64,000 nt of DNA from Phallusia mammillata (taxonomy: Eukaryota; Chordata; Ascidiacea; Phlebobranchia; Ascidiidae): positions 103,255 through 167,254 of the forward strand of contig QLIY01000206.1 in assembly GCA_003260075.1 (NCBI GenBank), in the 5' to 3' direction. Below the pieces are notes generated by a model that saw only the letters and a program-made list of their open reading frames with translations, did no database searches and was not told where the DNA came from. The position numbers and the translations under genes were made by a program. Position 1 is the first letter of the stretch, and every line of letters begins with the position of its first letter. This document shows, piece by piece, positions 12,401 to 23,800 of this stretch.

Positions 12401-13203
12401 TCAACTCAACACAACTTTATTTATATGTTATGCAGCCTTGGAAGGTTGTCCGTGCTATTGCACCAATTGTTAGGGCAGTGCAAAAAGTAAAGCGGGTTTC
12501 TGATTGGACGAACGAAGAGGTCAAGAAATGGGCATTGGAAAAGAACTTAACCACGTAAGATAATTATATTATGGTTTCGTAACCTTAAATAAAAAAAATG
12601 CCAAATCAATTCCCAAAGCATCAATCTTCAACAAAGCAACTAAATGGCACAAATACATACAATACTAGAAGCATGACATTGGTATTACAAAAAAAAAACG
12701 TTGTAAATTAATGACTAAGTTAAACTTTATGGCAATAAATACAAAACACCATCATTTCCCACAGTTGGGGGGGGGGCAAATACAATACTGGAAGCATGAC
12801 ATTGGTATTACAAAAAAACGTTGTAAATAATGACTATGTTAAACTTTATGGCAATAAATACAAAACACCATCATTTCCCACAGTTAGAATCTATCTGGCA
12901 GTAAAGGTAGCTTTAAAAATTGTGAAGTAAATAACTAAATATTGTAGTTGGGTTTATGTACTGTGCCAACGTATTAAGCATAAAGCATAAAAATTTGAGA
13001 TTACACCGAGACCATAGTATAGAATTACCCGATATTCTTTCAGGTTACAAACAAGAAACATTGACGGCCGGGTTTTACTTTTTCTGCGAAAACTCAAACA
13101 AACAGCTCCTGAGTTTTTCTACAGTCGGATGAGCGATCAGTACGGATTAAAAAACATCAAAGACCTCATGTTTTTTTCCGAGGCGCTAGAAGACCTATCA
13201 TAG
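430..13203 (+). CDS. ARM-TIR-SAM cytoplasmic signalling protein, 17 exons
   Basis: Exons: 430-547, 2160-2243, 2661-2800, 3712-3821, 4389-4542, 5428-5519, 5742-5847, 6756-6866, 7549-7708, 8280-8412, 8878-9106, 10210-10320, 10702-10856, 11373-11458, 11927-12036, 12436-12554, 13044-13203 (TAG). They join in phase to 2178 nt, about 725 residues. The start is the ATG giving MGNASS, an N-myristoylation pattern (Gly2, Ser6), so the protein is probably membrane-tethered. Residues ~115-430 look like armadillo repeats (for example GDADEQAAAAKATWVLSFC), followed by a Lys/Arg-rich and then acidic linker. Residues ~500-632 are a TIR-like domain (VMISYQWD, WMDIDEMGGSTL, ENSAVVLVCFS, IIPLKM). Residues ~650-722 fit a SAM domain (DWTNEEVKKWALEKNLTT, NIDGRVLLFL). 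SARM1 has the same domain types in a different order (ARM-SAM-SAM-TIR). The acceptors at 5428 and 5742 are non-obvious and chosen by phase. Assembly joins duplicate parts of exons 4, 5, 7 and 8. Function beyond TIR signalling is unknown. Confidence 0.85.
1058..1320. repeat. Older dispersed repeat interrupted by two hAT MITEs
   Basis: Flanks around the MITE at 1100-1284 (TCGAATCGTTTTTGAGAAGC before, TTTGAATGACAGAC after) resemble 2995-3068 (CGAACCTGAATCGTTTTGG, AGAAGCCCGTTTTTCC, TTGATTGACAGAC). This suggests a dispersed repeat that served as target for later insertions. Confidence 0.5.
1100..1284. mobile_element. hAT-type MITE with 8-bp target duplication
   Basis: The element runs CAGTGCTGGGTTAACC ... 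TTAATCCGGCACTG and is flanked by perfect CCGTTTGG copies at 1092-1099 and 1285-1292. It is 185 bp, has no coding capacity and lies in intron 1 of the ARM-TIR-SAM gene. Confidence 0.85.
1314..1651. mobile_element. hAT-type MITE with 8-bp target duplication
   Basis: Termini CAGTGGCGTAGGCAGCC and GGCTACGCTACTG are flanked by perfect ATGACAGA copies at 1306-1313 and 1652-1659. It is 338 bp and non-coding, only 30 bp from the previous element. Confidence 0.85.
3301..3620. other. Assembly-duplicated block around exon 4 of the ARM-TIR-SAM gene
   Basis: The segment containing GTGTCATGGCTGATGAACGC occurs at 3308 and again at 3603. The first copy jumps through 10 G (3355-3364) to the end of exon 4, continues into the SINE head, and stops at another G run (3510-3520). 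The second copy is complete. Exon 4 is taken from the second copy. Confidence 0.75.
3915..4080 (+). mobile_element. tRNA-derived SINE
   Basis: The head has a pol III A box (TAGCTCAGTTGGTAGAGC) and B box (GGGTTCGAATCCCACC), followed by a non-tRNA body (CTACGCCTTG, TTGGCTACCGGCTG). A truncated assembly copy of the head is at 3467-3510. Other copies occur at 17831-17985, 33560-33640, 43440-43615 and 43625-43815. The dispersed body and the intronic position indicate a SINE, not a functional tRNA. Confidence 0.75.
4781..4880. other. G10 join with second copy of exon 5 end
   Basis: Ten G at 4781-4790 are followed by a near copy (with SNPs) of the last ~80 nt of exon 5 and its donor, already present at 4459-4546. 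It is an unmerged contig end, not a second exon. Confidence 0.75.
5254..5263. other. G10 join before duplicated intron 6 sequence
   Basis: GTTTCATCGTCTTATCAGCA precedes the run and recurs intact at 5719 as the approach to exon 7, so sequence 3' of exon 6 is partly repeated here. Confidence 0.65.
5935..6325. repeat. Foldback (GAGCTC-arm) element interrupted by joins
   Basis: The left part (GCATTCAGTGTTATTTACCC, then TGATGA) reaches the G run at 5984-5993, and the right part (GGACGTCAAAACGTCGAAAT ... GCCAGAAGAGCTC) follows the run at 6248-6257. Between them ~200 bp are repeated at 6340-6530. Confidence 0.6.
6601..6755 (+). other. Assembly copy of exon 8 (ARM-TIR-SAM gene)
   Basis: 6601-6710 encodes the same residues as 6756-6866 (GMEVLAP.SALTLAFIVDEK) with one Ile/Thr difference and silent changes, then enters a G run at 6710-6721 before its donor. 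The second copy has the intact GTGAG donor and is the one used. Confidence 0.75.
7230..7325 (+). repeat. Hammerhead-like repeat, best copy
   Basis: CTGATGA (7247-7253) is followed by a GGCA/TGCC hairpin (7255-7258 with 7267-7270), GAAA (7271-7274), CGT, an internal AAAGC/GCTTT hairpin, and ACGTC (7304-7308). GGCC at 7234-7237 can pair with GGCC at 7315-7318. This is the order of a type I hammerhead ribozyme (stem I, CUGANGA, stem II, GAAA, stem III, UH). One extra base between CTGATGA and stem II departs from the active consensus. Copies: 10940-11010, 34153-34230, 61705-61772, and a diverged minus-strand copy near 29395-29490. Confidence 0.5.
7874..8030. repeat. Foldback (GAGCTC-arm) element, intact palindromic copy
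   Basis: The arms TATAGAGCTCTTCTGGCAAA and TTTGCCTGAAGAGCTCTATA are inverted repeats. The centre carries TTTCGACGTCCTATACAGGT and CGCCTTCATCAGGGTAAAT. Related copies or half copies lie at 5935-6325, 8751-8815, 36283-36625, 47650-47805, 56564-56646, 56922-57000 and 57918-58060. There is no coding capacity; it behaves like a dispersed foldback element or MITE. Confidence 0.65.
8580..8760. other. G10 join with ~60-100-bp duplicate
   Basis: TTATCTCTTGTGGCTATTGT and its flank occur on both sides of the 10-G run at 8630-8639, in the intron before exon 11 of the ARM-TIR-SAM gene. Confidence 0.7.
9465..10018. mobile_element. hAT-type MITE (CAGTGGTTCCCAACC family)
   Basis: Termini CAGTGGTTCCCAACC and GGTTGGGAACCACTG are perfectly inverted. 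The flanks AGTTAAAG (9457-9464) and AGTTAGAG (10019-10026) are an 8-bp duplication with one mismatch. The interior repeats GGGGTCCGTGA-like motifs and contains a 15-G join with ~55 bp duplicated. Intronic, no ORF. Confidence 0.85.
10940..11010 (+). repeat. Hammerhead-like repeat, copy 2
   Basis: CTGATGA at 10940-10946, GGCA/TGCC stem, GAAA at 10964-10967 and ACGTC at 10996-11000 keep the layout of the copy at 7230. The CGT after GAAA is changed to AGT, weakening stem III. Confidence 0.45.
12600..12890. other. G10 join with ~110-bp duplicate
   Basis: Sequence from CAAATACATACAATACTAGA to the poly-G at 12767-12776 recurs immediately after it with indels and SNPs. Intron between the last two exons of the ARM-TIR-SAM gene. 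Confidence 0.7.
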
Positions 13204-14810
13204 TTAGCAAATTATGCTTCGTAGCGGGGCGCTTATTAATATAAGTTATTTTTTTGCTTTTAGTTACTTTTTTAAGATTGTCCTAACAGTTTATTTTCTT
13301 TTTACATATTTTATTAAGAAGGATCAAAGTAAAATCTACATGATTACGCCTTAATTCTAGTATGTATGAAAGCGCCAATCAGAGGAAAAAACATTTCTAC
13401 ACATTCAACAGCGTGTCAACATACAAATTTATTTAATTTGACTGATCATATCCTGTCTAATCAATCAGTGTTAAATATGTTACCAGTTTTATTTACTTAA
13501 CAACAAGAACTGTGTGTAAACTGAAACTGAATTTTCTCAATATCTTCAAACACCAAAATTGGAATTATTTTGATATTTTAAATCGAATAGTGTTAGTTAC
13601 AGTAGATCCGAATAACGCTTTGCTCCAGTAGTTCTCAAACTGTGCGTCGCGACGCCCTGGTGCGTCGTTTGGGGGGGGGGTTCCGTTTCGTGGCTTTTTT
13701 TGTTGTATCAACAAACACAACTTTAATAATAAGTTTCCTCATTGACTTGTTCGCTGGTGCGTCGCAAGTACAGAAAACTTTTCCAGAGGCGTCGCAACAA
13801 AAGAAGTTTGAGAACCACTGGCTTAATCTATAGCCTCTAGTTTGTAAACCATGCTCCTTTTAACACTGTGCTACCTGTTAGTTAGACTGCACGCAATTTA
13901 TAAAAGTGTTTTGCTGAATTCAACCAAAAACCAGTCCAATTTTTAGATTTTGGGCACAACGTTATTCACTTTTACTGTTTTGCATTACCACAACACACGA
14001 GTGACCAAGAAAAAGTGGAATGTAAGCGGTGTAAATTGCTTGCTCATTTTGCGCAATAAAATGATTTATTACGTTATTACACAGCTGTTACGAAAGTATG
14101 ACATGGCCGCATATATGCATTGCTTGTACACCTAGGATTATTGTGCATCAAAGTTGTTCGTTCTCTATCGCAGTTTGCTATATTAAAGTCTATTCTGATT
14201 TTATTGTCACCAAAGCAGTCTTAGCGACCACATTAAAGTGACAAAAAGGCATAGTTTCGGTCTACAAAGCGCGGCGCACAATTGATAAGTTTGTTAGTGT
14301 GATGCAAAAGCGTTTGATAACCACGGCGTTTCGGGGACTAAACTTAAAAAGCGAAATTAAAATTATTGATAATTTTGATTATGGTTTGATTTAATAGAGG
14401 CCCAAATGGGTTCGTAAAATGGCATCAAGATGTTCTTGAATGCGAAAATTGAACAGTTACCAATAAGAGGCAAATTGTACGTCGAAGCCCGTTAACTTTA
14501 TAAATGTATAAAATAGGTCTGTTGCTACGAAAAAGTTGAACATCATTGCGTTGTTTTGAATTTACAAGTGGCTTTGGTGTTGCGCGAGTTAGTTCAACGC
14601 TATTATCACACAGAGCGTAAAATTAAAACCCAGTTACATCACTACCACTCTGACTGGTACTGGATTTGTAATGCATTTTGCGAAGAGGAAGTTATGATTT
14701 AAACAGGATAAGTTGAAATCAGAGACGTTCAAAATCTCTATTTGCGTTTGACTTTGCCGGAAAACCGTTGGTGTTTTTATCGAACAATGTAAACGGCAAT
14801 TTACAGAATT
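13204..14810. other. Intergenic region between ARM-TIR-SAM and ZP genes
   Basis: About 1.6 kb between a stop codon and the next signal-peptide start, both genes on the plus strand. Apart from the hAT MITE at 13627-13826 and AT-rich sequence I see no gene, no RNA gene and no clear promoter element. The ZP gene promoter should be in its right part. Confidence 0.6.
13627..13826. mobile_element. Small hAT-type MITE, intergenic
   Basis: CAGTAGTTCTCAAACTGTGC and AAGTTTGAGAACCACTG are inverted termini with a GCGTCGC-rich interior. Target duplication is not clear. Partial relatives lie at 47871-47935 and 48008-48075. A 10-G run is at 13671-13680. Confidence 0.6.
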
Positions 14811-17800
14811 ATGGCAAGATTTGTGCACTTACTGCTGTGTTTGCAATTTATATCGACTGCTTATGGGGTAAGTTTGTTTAGAAACGAGTTACTAAGAAAC
14901 CAGTTTTACATGGATATATTTAAAATGACTAGGGCAATTATTTTTTGACCTAAAAAACGAAACATTTTGACCTACAAATTGAAAAGTTTGACAAATTTTG
15001 ACCTTAAAAAACTTTTTTTTGACAAAATTTTGACCTATGAAGAATTCAAGTAGTTAAATTACGCATTATCGTTCAAAAAGTTAAAATATGGCTAGGCTAA
15101 TCTAACTAGAGCGAAAGAATGTGCAAAAGTCTAACAGAAGGGCAAAAATCTGAACATAGACCTAACCTATTCTGAAAAGGGAATGAGCTAATTAAAAATC
15201 ACTGCCAAAAAACTGCAGCTAAGACACAACGAAAATTATTCAATACATTTGTATAAACGAAAGATACATGAAGTATCTAAAGCAAAACCGAAGCAAGAGC
15301 TGCACCTAACCTGCAGCTGCCGTAAAATGACTTGGGACCTACCAAAATTTTGCACGTTTTGAGGTGTGTTGAGCATCACGCCATATCAACCTAATTGTTT
15401 CACTCACTTGATGGTTTATGATTCGCAATAATTGGGGCAATGGGCCAATTACAACAGTATAAAGTAGGCTACAAGGTGTAAAACGAATAGTTTGCTGGAA
15501 GTGCAACCTCTACAACACCACGACAATGCAGTTTGTAAACAATTTTAACTTTGTAAAAAATTTTGACCTTGTAAAAAAATTTGACAATTTTTGACCTATT
15601 CTAAAAAGTCAAAAAATATTTGCCCTAAAAATGACCTATACAATATGATATTATAATAGTAATAAATATTCTTTCGAAAAATAGAGGCAAGTTTAGCGCA
15701 AGAAAAAGTCGTTACGGGAAAAAATCTTTAGAACATTTTGAAATAGATTCACGTTAAAGAGCATAAGCGTGTAATAAACTGTTTAAAGTTTAGTATCTAA
15801 CCCTGGTTATGACAAATTTTGCTTTTAAGTACTCATTACAAAATCTGTAAATAAAATTTGTAAATCTTTCAAATAATTCACTAAACCAAGGGTTCTTAAA
15901 CCGGGGTTCGATCGAACCCCAGCGGTTCGGCAACGCCGAATCAGGGGTTCGATGAAGGTCTGTTTGAAGTACAATACAAATACTCGTTTTTGTCAAACTT
16001 TAGGGTCGATAGTCGTTAAAAACGGCAATTTTTATTTGGCAAATATCAAAACACTGGAAGGTTGAACTTAGGCAGGGGTGCTTTAAACTGCTCTAAACAG
16101 TTTTGGTGGTACTAAAAAGTATTACCAGCCTAAAAAACATATGTGTCAGACTTTTTGTACGTCTATTGTGTGCCAACAATGCGAACAAAACGGGTACCAC
16201 AAGCATCACAATATAGATTATGACATCATAAACACTTAAGACTGATCTCTTCGCTGGCTTTTTGGGTGCTATTAGATGGTAAATATATGATGTAAACCAA
16301 GTATTTTAAAACAAAAATAAGCAGGTAAATGAGGGAAAAAAATCGCTTGTAATATGATGTCAGAATTTAACAAAATGACAAACAGTAAATGTTGCCACTA
16401 CGTTGGGGGGGGGGGCAAAACCAAATGGGTTAAAAACCTAGGATGTAACTTTAGGGTTCGATCAAAGGCTGGAGAATATCGTAGGGGTTCGGCCGTTTTT
16501 AAAAGGTTAAGAACCACTGCACTAAACTCTGCAAAAAATTATACCACACCAAAAAAGTGCAAACAATTGCGTGACCTTTGTTTCGTCATAGAACCGATAC
16601 ATTTGTGACCCTGGGTGCCAGAACGGAGGGACATGTCAATTCGGAGTTTGTCTTTGTCCTGCGGAGTTTACCGGAGTATTTTGCGAGTCAGGTTGGTAAT
16701 CTAATTCAAGTTCAAGAGGGAGACTCAAAGTTCACACAAAAGCGCAATGCAAATGAGATTTTTTCCAAAAAGAGAAAAAAGTTCACAAATGGTTTTAAAA
16801 TCGCTTGAGCGTACCCCGTTTAGTGGTTTTAGTCTAATGCAGTGCTTCCCAATCTTTTACAGCCCTAGGCCCACTTTTGTTTTTGAAAATTTGCTTGTGG
16901 GCCACTATTATAAAATCGACGTTTGGCAATGAAGCGAATATTTTTGGCAATGAAATGAAAAGTTTTTGGCAATGAAACAAGTGCCGCAATCCACTGCTAG
17001 AAATCGCTGAACTAAATTGCGCTGTAAACTTAATCATTCTCAGTGTAAATATGAAAGACATTATTTCGGTGAAACAGTTACGATAAAAGATAGAAAAAAG
17101 TTTTCTTGGATCTTCACTTTTCTAAGAAACATTTGCAGTAAACCTCGGTTAATCCGGGCCCGTTAGACTAAACATTTGACCAGATTAACCGATGTCGATT
17201 AATTCAAGCCTTTCCACATTACAAATCGTTTGAAACTCGAGTTTTGTCCGAATTAGGCGAAGATCCGGATTAATCGAATCCGGTTTGACCTAGTTTTACT
17301 GTACTTCGCTTTACCAGCATCGCTAATACTAGGATTTAGTTATACCATATACTGTATATCACCCGCTAATTGCTTTCAATTAAAATTATACATGACACGA
17401 ATAGAATGTCCGGTTCCGGAATATTTGGACGTTACAGACGCCAATCAAGTGACGTCATTTCTCAACCTGACAATCACGTGCCACCCAAATACCGTCACAG
17501 TGACGTAAGTACAAAGTAAATGTTGTTTTGTGCATTGGATTTAGTTCGAACTGCAAACGAATCCGGTTTATCGCAAGCAAGAAGCTTGGCAAATGGGATG
17601 TGCAATTAACCGGACTTTTGTACGTAGATATGTACACTGGCTTTCAATTCCAGTACAAGTTATTGTTTTTAATGTATTTGTGGTTTCAAACTGCAACATT
17701 TCATTCAAGCGAGTAAATTAAACTTGGTATGTGACGTTTTTTTGGCTAGTGCGTAGCAAGTTTTGCCAACTTTTGTATTAAAATGAACTAAAATTTAATA

Positions 17801-20800
17801 ATGGGACCAGCGCCCCGAAGCGTCAATGTAGGCCAGCGATCACGGGATACTCATATTTAAATAGTGTAGTACGCCATTGAACCGTTATACCGAGTCAGTC
17901 GGTCACCAAACATTTCCATAAAACAAGGTATAAAGGCTTGGAAAATCTAGCCAGCGGTGGGATTCGAACCCACGACAGGAGTGTTGTCAAACTAAATCAA
18001 TCTCCAAACCAAACCAACTTAAACTGAAAATGGCGTTTTCGTTCATATATGCGCATAGTGATTCATTACAACGCTCGGTCCGGTGTACTGTAAATTATAA
18101 CATAATCAAACTTTTTACAAAATTTAATTGAAAGTATGTCTGAGTGTGAACTGAGTGAGATGATAGGAGATGACGTCATAGTGCTGACTGACCCCAATGA
18201 CCCCGTGCTAGTGACATCATCGGCGCAACCCGAATGCCTTCCAACCACAGACGATGACAAAGTGACTTTGCATGCACCTCATGAAATTTGTGGAGCACCA
18301 ATCGAGGTAAGAAAATATTTATATGTCGCTCAGGTATTTTACCCGTACTTGAACACGAAAGCAGCTTAAACGACTGCGATTATAAACACAATTGATACTA
18401 AAGAGGGTTTCAGAAACGTTTTGGATATAACACAATTACTTTACTTAATTCGGTATTGTAATGTCCCCGTTCATATATTATAAGTCCGTTTCATGTTTTC
18501 ACATATCTAAAAACATTTTAAAAACTTGTATATAAAACTAATCGGTTTTAAAAGAACACAAAAAATGAATTACATTCACGTCCAGGGTTTTTTTAAGGTT
18601 TGGTTTGGGAGACCGCTAAGTAGTTTTAAGAGACCGCAAGTGTTTCATATACCAAAAACTGTAGTTGTAGTTGCAAGTCCAAATTTTGGGAAACCGCTGG
18701 AGAAAAACGGTCCCCCAAAACACCTTAAAAAAACACTGTTCACGTCTATTAACAAATTAACTTTTTTACAATTTCATTTACTGCACGACAGAGTTATGAA
18801 ACTTTTTTTTCAGACAACACCTGAGTTGTTCGTTCACGAATACGCGATTGCCACCGCGAGAGACTTGGCAGCGATCACGCTGATTTACCGACCACGCTAC
18901 AAACTGTTCATGAAGTTTTCATGTGAAATATCACGAATACAAACAGTGGAACTGGCAGCAGCAGTTGTGCCTTACTACAAGTGAGAATTGGAAATATCTG
19001 TGAAAATTATATGTGGTTTGGTATTTTTAAATGGAACTACAAAAGAGACATCACATTTGGTTTAAGTAAGAAACCACCGCTTTTCACTTCTTTAATTATA
19101 ACAATATTACATATACAACGGCACCCTCGTTATGCTTAAATCAACGATGTAGTATATTTAAAATGAGACATAGGTCATGGCTTTTTGGTCTCTATTTTAT
19201 GAAGGGAAGGTAGACAAACAACCCGCTAATAATGCAACCTTATACCTGTGTGGCTTGTATACATTAAATTAATACAGGGGTACTCTGCATAATATACTTC
19301 GGCCAAAATTCCTTTTATACAATCTACATGAATTTTGTTTTGTAGTCGTTTCTTATTTCGAAAATTTTATACAAACATCTAAGCATAAAATACCAAACCA
19401 CAAACCTTAGTCACCAATAAAGCGGACAATGCTTGCTAAAAAAACGGGGGGGGGGACTTGCATTTTTCAGATCTGTATCTGCAAACACTTCTTCTGTATC
19501 TGCAAACACTTCTTCTGTAGGGGGGGGGGCAATCCACAAACCTTAGTCACCAATAAAGCGGACAATGCTTGCTAAAAAAACGCTATCCTCAGTACCAATC
19601 GAGACTCTAGTTTTTCATAACCAGACTATACACAGTTTTTTTGGGTCAGACAAAAGTAAACAATTTTATATTTTAGCAAACATTTGCGACAAGGATCGTT
19701 TTAAAATAACTTGCATTTTTCAGATCTGTATCTGCAAACACAACTTTTTAAAGTGTCGTTTCAAAATAACTTGCGCCGTACTTACCTATTTTGCATTTTT
19801 GCAGGTCTGTATCTGTGAGCCTTCCCACAACAGAAGGTCAAATCTACCTTACAGCAGGTTTTATGGGGGGGGGGGGACTTTTTGAAGTGTCGTTTCAAAA
19901 TGACCTGCGCCGTACTTACCTCTTTTGCATTTTTGCAGGTCTGTATCTGTAAGCCTTCCCACAACAGAAGGTCAAATCTACCTTACAGCAGGTTTTATGG
20001 GTTCCAACTCAAGCGAAATTGTCAACGAGCAAATAACGGTGACGGTACCGGACACAATATCAATTGCGTTTGTCATTGAAGGAGACATTGAAGGAGACTA
20101 CACAGTACAGGTAAGTGAAAGGTTGAAAACAAATATATTTTAATCTGGCTCCGTAAGCTTCCAGTATCAACGGTTTGGAATGTCAGTTTTGGCCCCCCTT
20201 ATATTAATCGTCCATAATACATTTGAAACGATTCACTACTTCAGCATTATGTTGTTCTTAGCCAAAACAAAATTACGTTTACTATTTTCGACGCAATCAT
20301 CTTTACACGAGCTAACTGCACTGATATTATGTAACATCTTTCATAACCCCAAACCCAACTTTCCGTTTAGGCAACGTCATGTTTTGCAACACCGACAGTA
20401 GATTTCTCTGGACCGATTCGCCACACAATCGGGGGGGGGGTCCGAACTTTTTTTGAAATTTCGGCCGAAACCGAAGTTTTTGATTTGTTTTATTTGTATA
20501 AAATTAATACCAAAACTGTAAACATGGCCAATATGAAACGTCAGGGGGGGGGGAACTAGTTGTTTATGTTAAATTTAGTCCCTAACCCTGTTCAAGTTTC
20601 ACTGTTTTTTAAATAGGTACGATCTTTACGCCCTCAATCGGTATTTAGCAAATCTTGTGTGCTGTGAGTTCTGTAATAATCATCAATTATACATTTGAAA
20701 CGATTCATTACTTTCATTACCTCAGCATTATGTTGTCCTTCAGCCAATAACAAAATTAGGTTTGCTATTTTCGATGTAATAATCTGAACAGGAGCTGACT

Positions 20801-23800
20801 GCAGTGATATACATATGTAACATATTTTATAACCTCAAACCTAACTTTCCGTTTAGGCAACGTCCTGCTTTGCAACACCGACAGTAGATTTCTCTGGACC
20901 GATTCGCCACACAATCATAAGGGATGGGTAAGTTTGAAGGATAAACTTTTGTACATAACCAGAACATACAAAACAATAATCAGTTTCACTTTAAACCAGT
21001 TTAGTGAAATAACAACGCTACTTTTGAATTCATGTAGTGTTTATAGACACACGCTTCATGAAACGGTATAACTGCGTTTACCCGCAATCAACCGATAACA
21101 CTTTTTGCGCTTCATACTGTTTCAACGTTTCGTTGCTATTTCCAAACTGGTGATTGTTTAAGTGCAGTTATGTTGATGCCGTTTCCCCATGTTTCGGTTT
21201 CAGCCCGAACTTTTTTTGAAATTTCGGCCGAAACCGAAGTTTTTTATTTTTTATTTTTTTTGGTATAAAATTAATACCAAAACTGTAAACATGGCCAATA
21301 TGAAACGTCATGGATGAACTAACTAAACAAGAAGAGGCGAGGACTAGTTGGTTATTCTCAACGTGGTGTCAACACAATTTTAACTAAACTAACCCCAGAG
21401 TCTGAAAATACCGTTTTTGTTAACACATACGTACAGTAAAATCTCAGCTAAAACAACCTAAGCTTATATTTGTTGCAGATGCTTTCTTGACAATTCTGCC
21501 ACAACAACGAGCATTAACGAAACGACATACCTTAATTTCGATGCGTTCGTGTGGAGCCAACTTCCATCACCTCAATCCATTTACGTCACATGTAATTTGT
21601 CCGTTTGTCAAACCGACCAGTGCCCAGAGGTTAGTAATATAAAAGCTCAGTTTTATCAAACACCTAGTTTTAAGTCTGCTATACAAGTACAAAGTAATGC
21701 TGAACAGGGGCGTATCCAGAAATTATTAAAGGGGGGGTCCAACAATTTTTTTGGGGGAAATCCCTAATGATGTCATTATGACGTCACACGTCGTTCAAAA
21801 CGACGCGTTATGCGGCAAAGCACTTTTTCCAAAATTGGCGGTTTCTCTACCCATCTAATTGACAGGAAGAACAGGNNNNNNNNNNNNNNNNNNNNNNNNN
21901 NNNNNNNNNNNNNNNNNNNNNNNNNNNNNNNNNNNNNNNNNNNNNGGGGGGGGGGGTTACTATCTTTAACATAACAACCTGATAACACACAAAAAATTTC
22001 ACAATCTTTTCATTTCATTACATTTTTGCGTTAAGCAAACGGTCAAAGATATTTAGAAAAACGTTAAACAAACGAACTCGCTTTAAATTTCCGTAGAAGC
22101 TGGAATTTTAACTTTTCGTGTGACAAGAACCGGGCTCCTCTAAAATACGCAATCTACACAAGCTAGGCAATATACTTATAAAACGTATCCATTTTTTTAA
22201 TGTTGACGGTTAGGACCGTATAGGGTCTGGGTGAGGGTTTAAAATAAAAACAACACAATATTTTAGTTTTAAATACCCAGTTATGGCCTAATATTCACCT
22301 ATGCGCTGAGAGTGGTACCCATGGGCGCCGCCACGTAGGGGTAAGAGGGGGGCACTTAAAGTGGCAGCGCGGGGATTTGTGACATCGTTCAAAATAACTT
22401 TTAGGCAACTCAATTGTGAAGTACAAGATTTATGGCTTCATATGTAACAAATTCTTGATGCGGTAAAGTATCACCCAAAATTTGCCCCCTCTTGCAAAAT
22501 TTTCTGCCGGCGCCCATGGTGGTACTAAACACCATATGGTACCGCATGTTAACCCAAGAAAATTAGGCCCAAAAGGTATCTGGGACAGCTTAGTTAGTTT
22601 TTTTTAGTAGATTGCGTAGATTGCGTATTTTAGAGTAGCCCACAAAAACCTTTGCAAACTCCAAGTATACAATTTTAGTTTCAACTGTGTTAAGTATAAA
22701 TTTTCAACCGAGCGAAACAATTTCATTTACAACCTTCTATTTTAGCTTTGCACTCGGCGCAGCTCTAGGCAAGCCACAGATCTGCTGATTTCAAATCAAC
22801 TCCTCACATTCGGGCCAATCTCAATCAATGCAGGCGGATGCGAAAACGTAAGCAGCAAAATAACTAGTAGAAAAGTTTTGAAAAATACCAAGAAATCAGG
22901 CTTAAAGTGGATACAATTACATTGCTTTAAAAAGCATATATTCCCTGCATGTATCCGCATTTTAACCCGAGATGTATAAACAATGCACATTATTTGTTAG
23001 CTACAAAAATTCACTGAAAAACTCAATTGTTATCCATATAATTGCTTTTAATCGATTGATACCAAACGCAACTGTTACGTAACAGTGGTGTTTATTGTTT
23101 TCAGGCAGAATGTGATTCTATATGTAGCATGAATGAAACTGGGGAACTGTTTTGCATGTGTTTTGACGGGGACATCTTAAATGCAGATGGAACAACCTGT
23201 ACAGGTGTGTTACCCAAATAAAACTCATTTCTTAAAATTTGTTTCCATCTTTTAAGTGTCTAGAATTACAGTTGTTCATAAATCACGTTTTTTGCGAACA
23301 AACATATTAAGACACTTTTTAGTACTGCTTGCTACACACAAAAAGTCATGCATAAAGTAAAAACTAATAAAAATACTTGTACTGTTTGTATGTTGACGCC
23401 ACACATAAAATACTTTGAAACAATATCAGTATCACACTGACTGCAATACTTTCTAAGCATCTTAAGGTCTTTAGCTTATATTTTGGCTTCAAAGTGCAGC
23501 AAAAAAGGCTTCGATACTTTCTGAAGCAACTACGGCTACAACGCAACTAAAACACGCGTTGCTTTCGACCTGCAGCAAACAACTCATTGTTCGCCCATTT
23601 GGAATTTCATTTTGCCCGCTGTAAACACTTTGCATAGAAATCATATTTTAAACTTTAATTTTTGGGGGGAGCAAAAGCACATTTTTTTAAACATTGAATT
23701 AGAGATTTTCAATGGGGAAAAAATCTTAAAAGGTAAATTTCAAATACTTTGGAGGTATAATTGTTCGTTGAACAAGAGAAAAAAGGTGGAAAGTTCTTGT

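Noticed and set aside
3355-21956. G-runs as quadruplex or regulatory motifs
   Set aside because: Uniform length near 10, presence in all sequence classes, and duplicated flanks point to an assembly placeholder.
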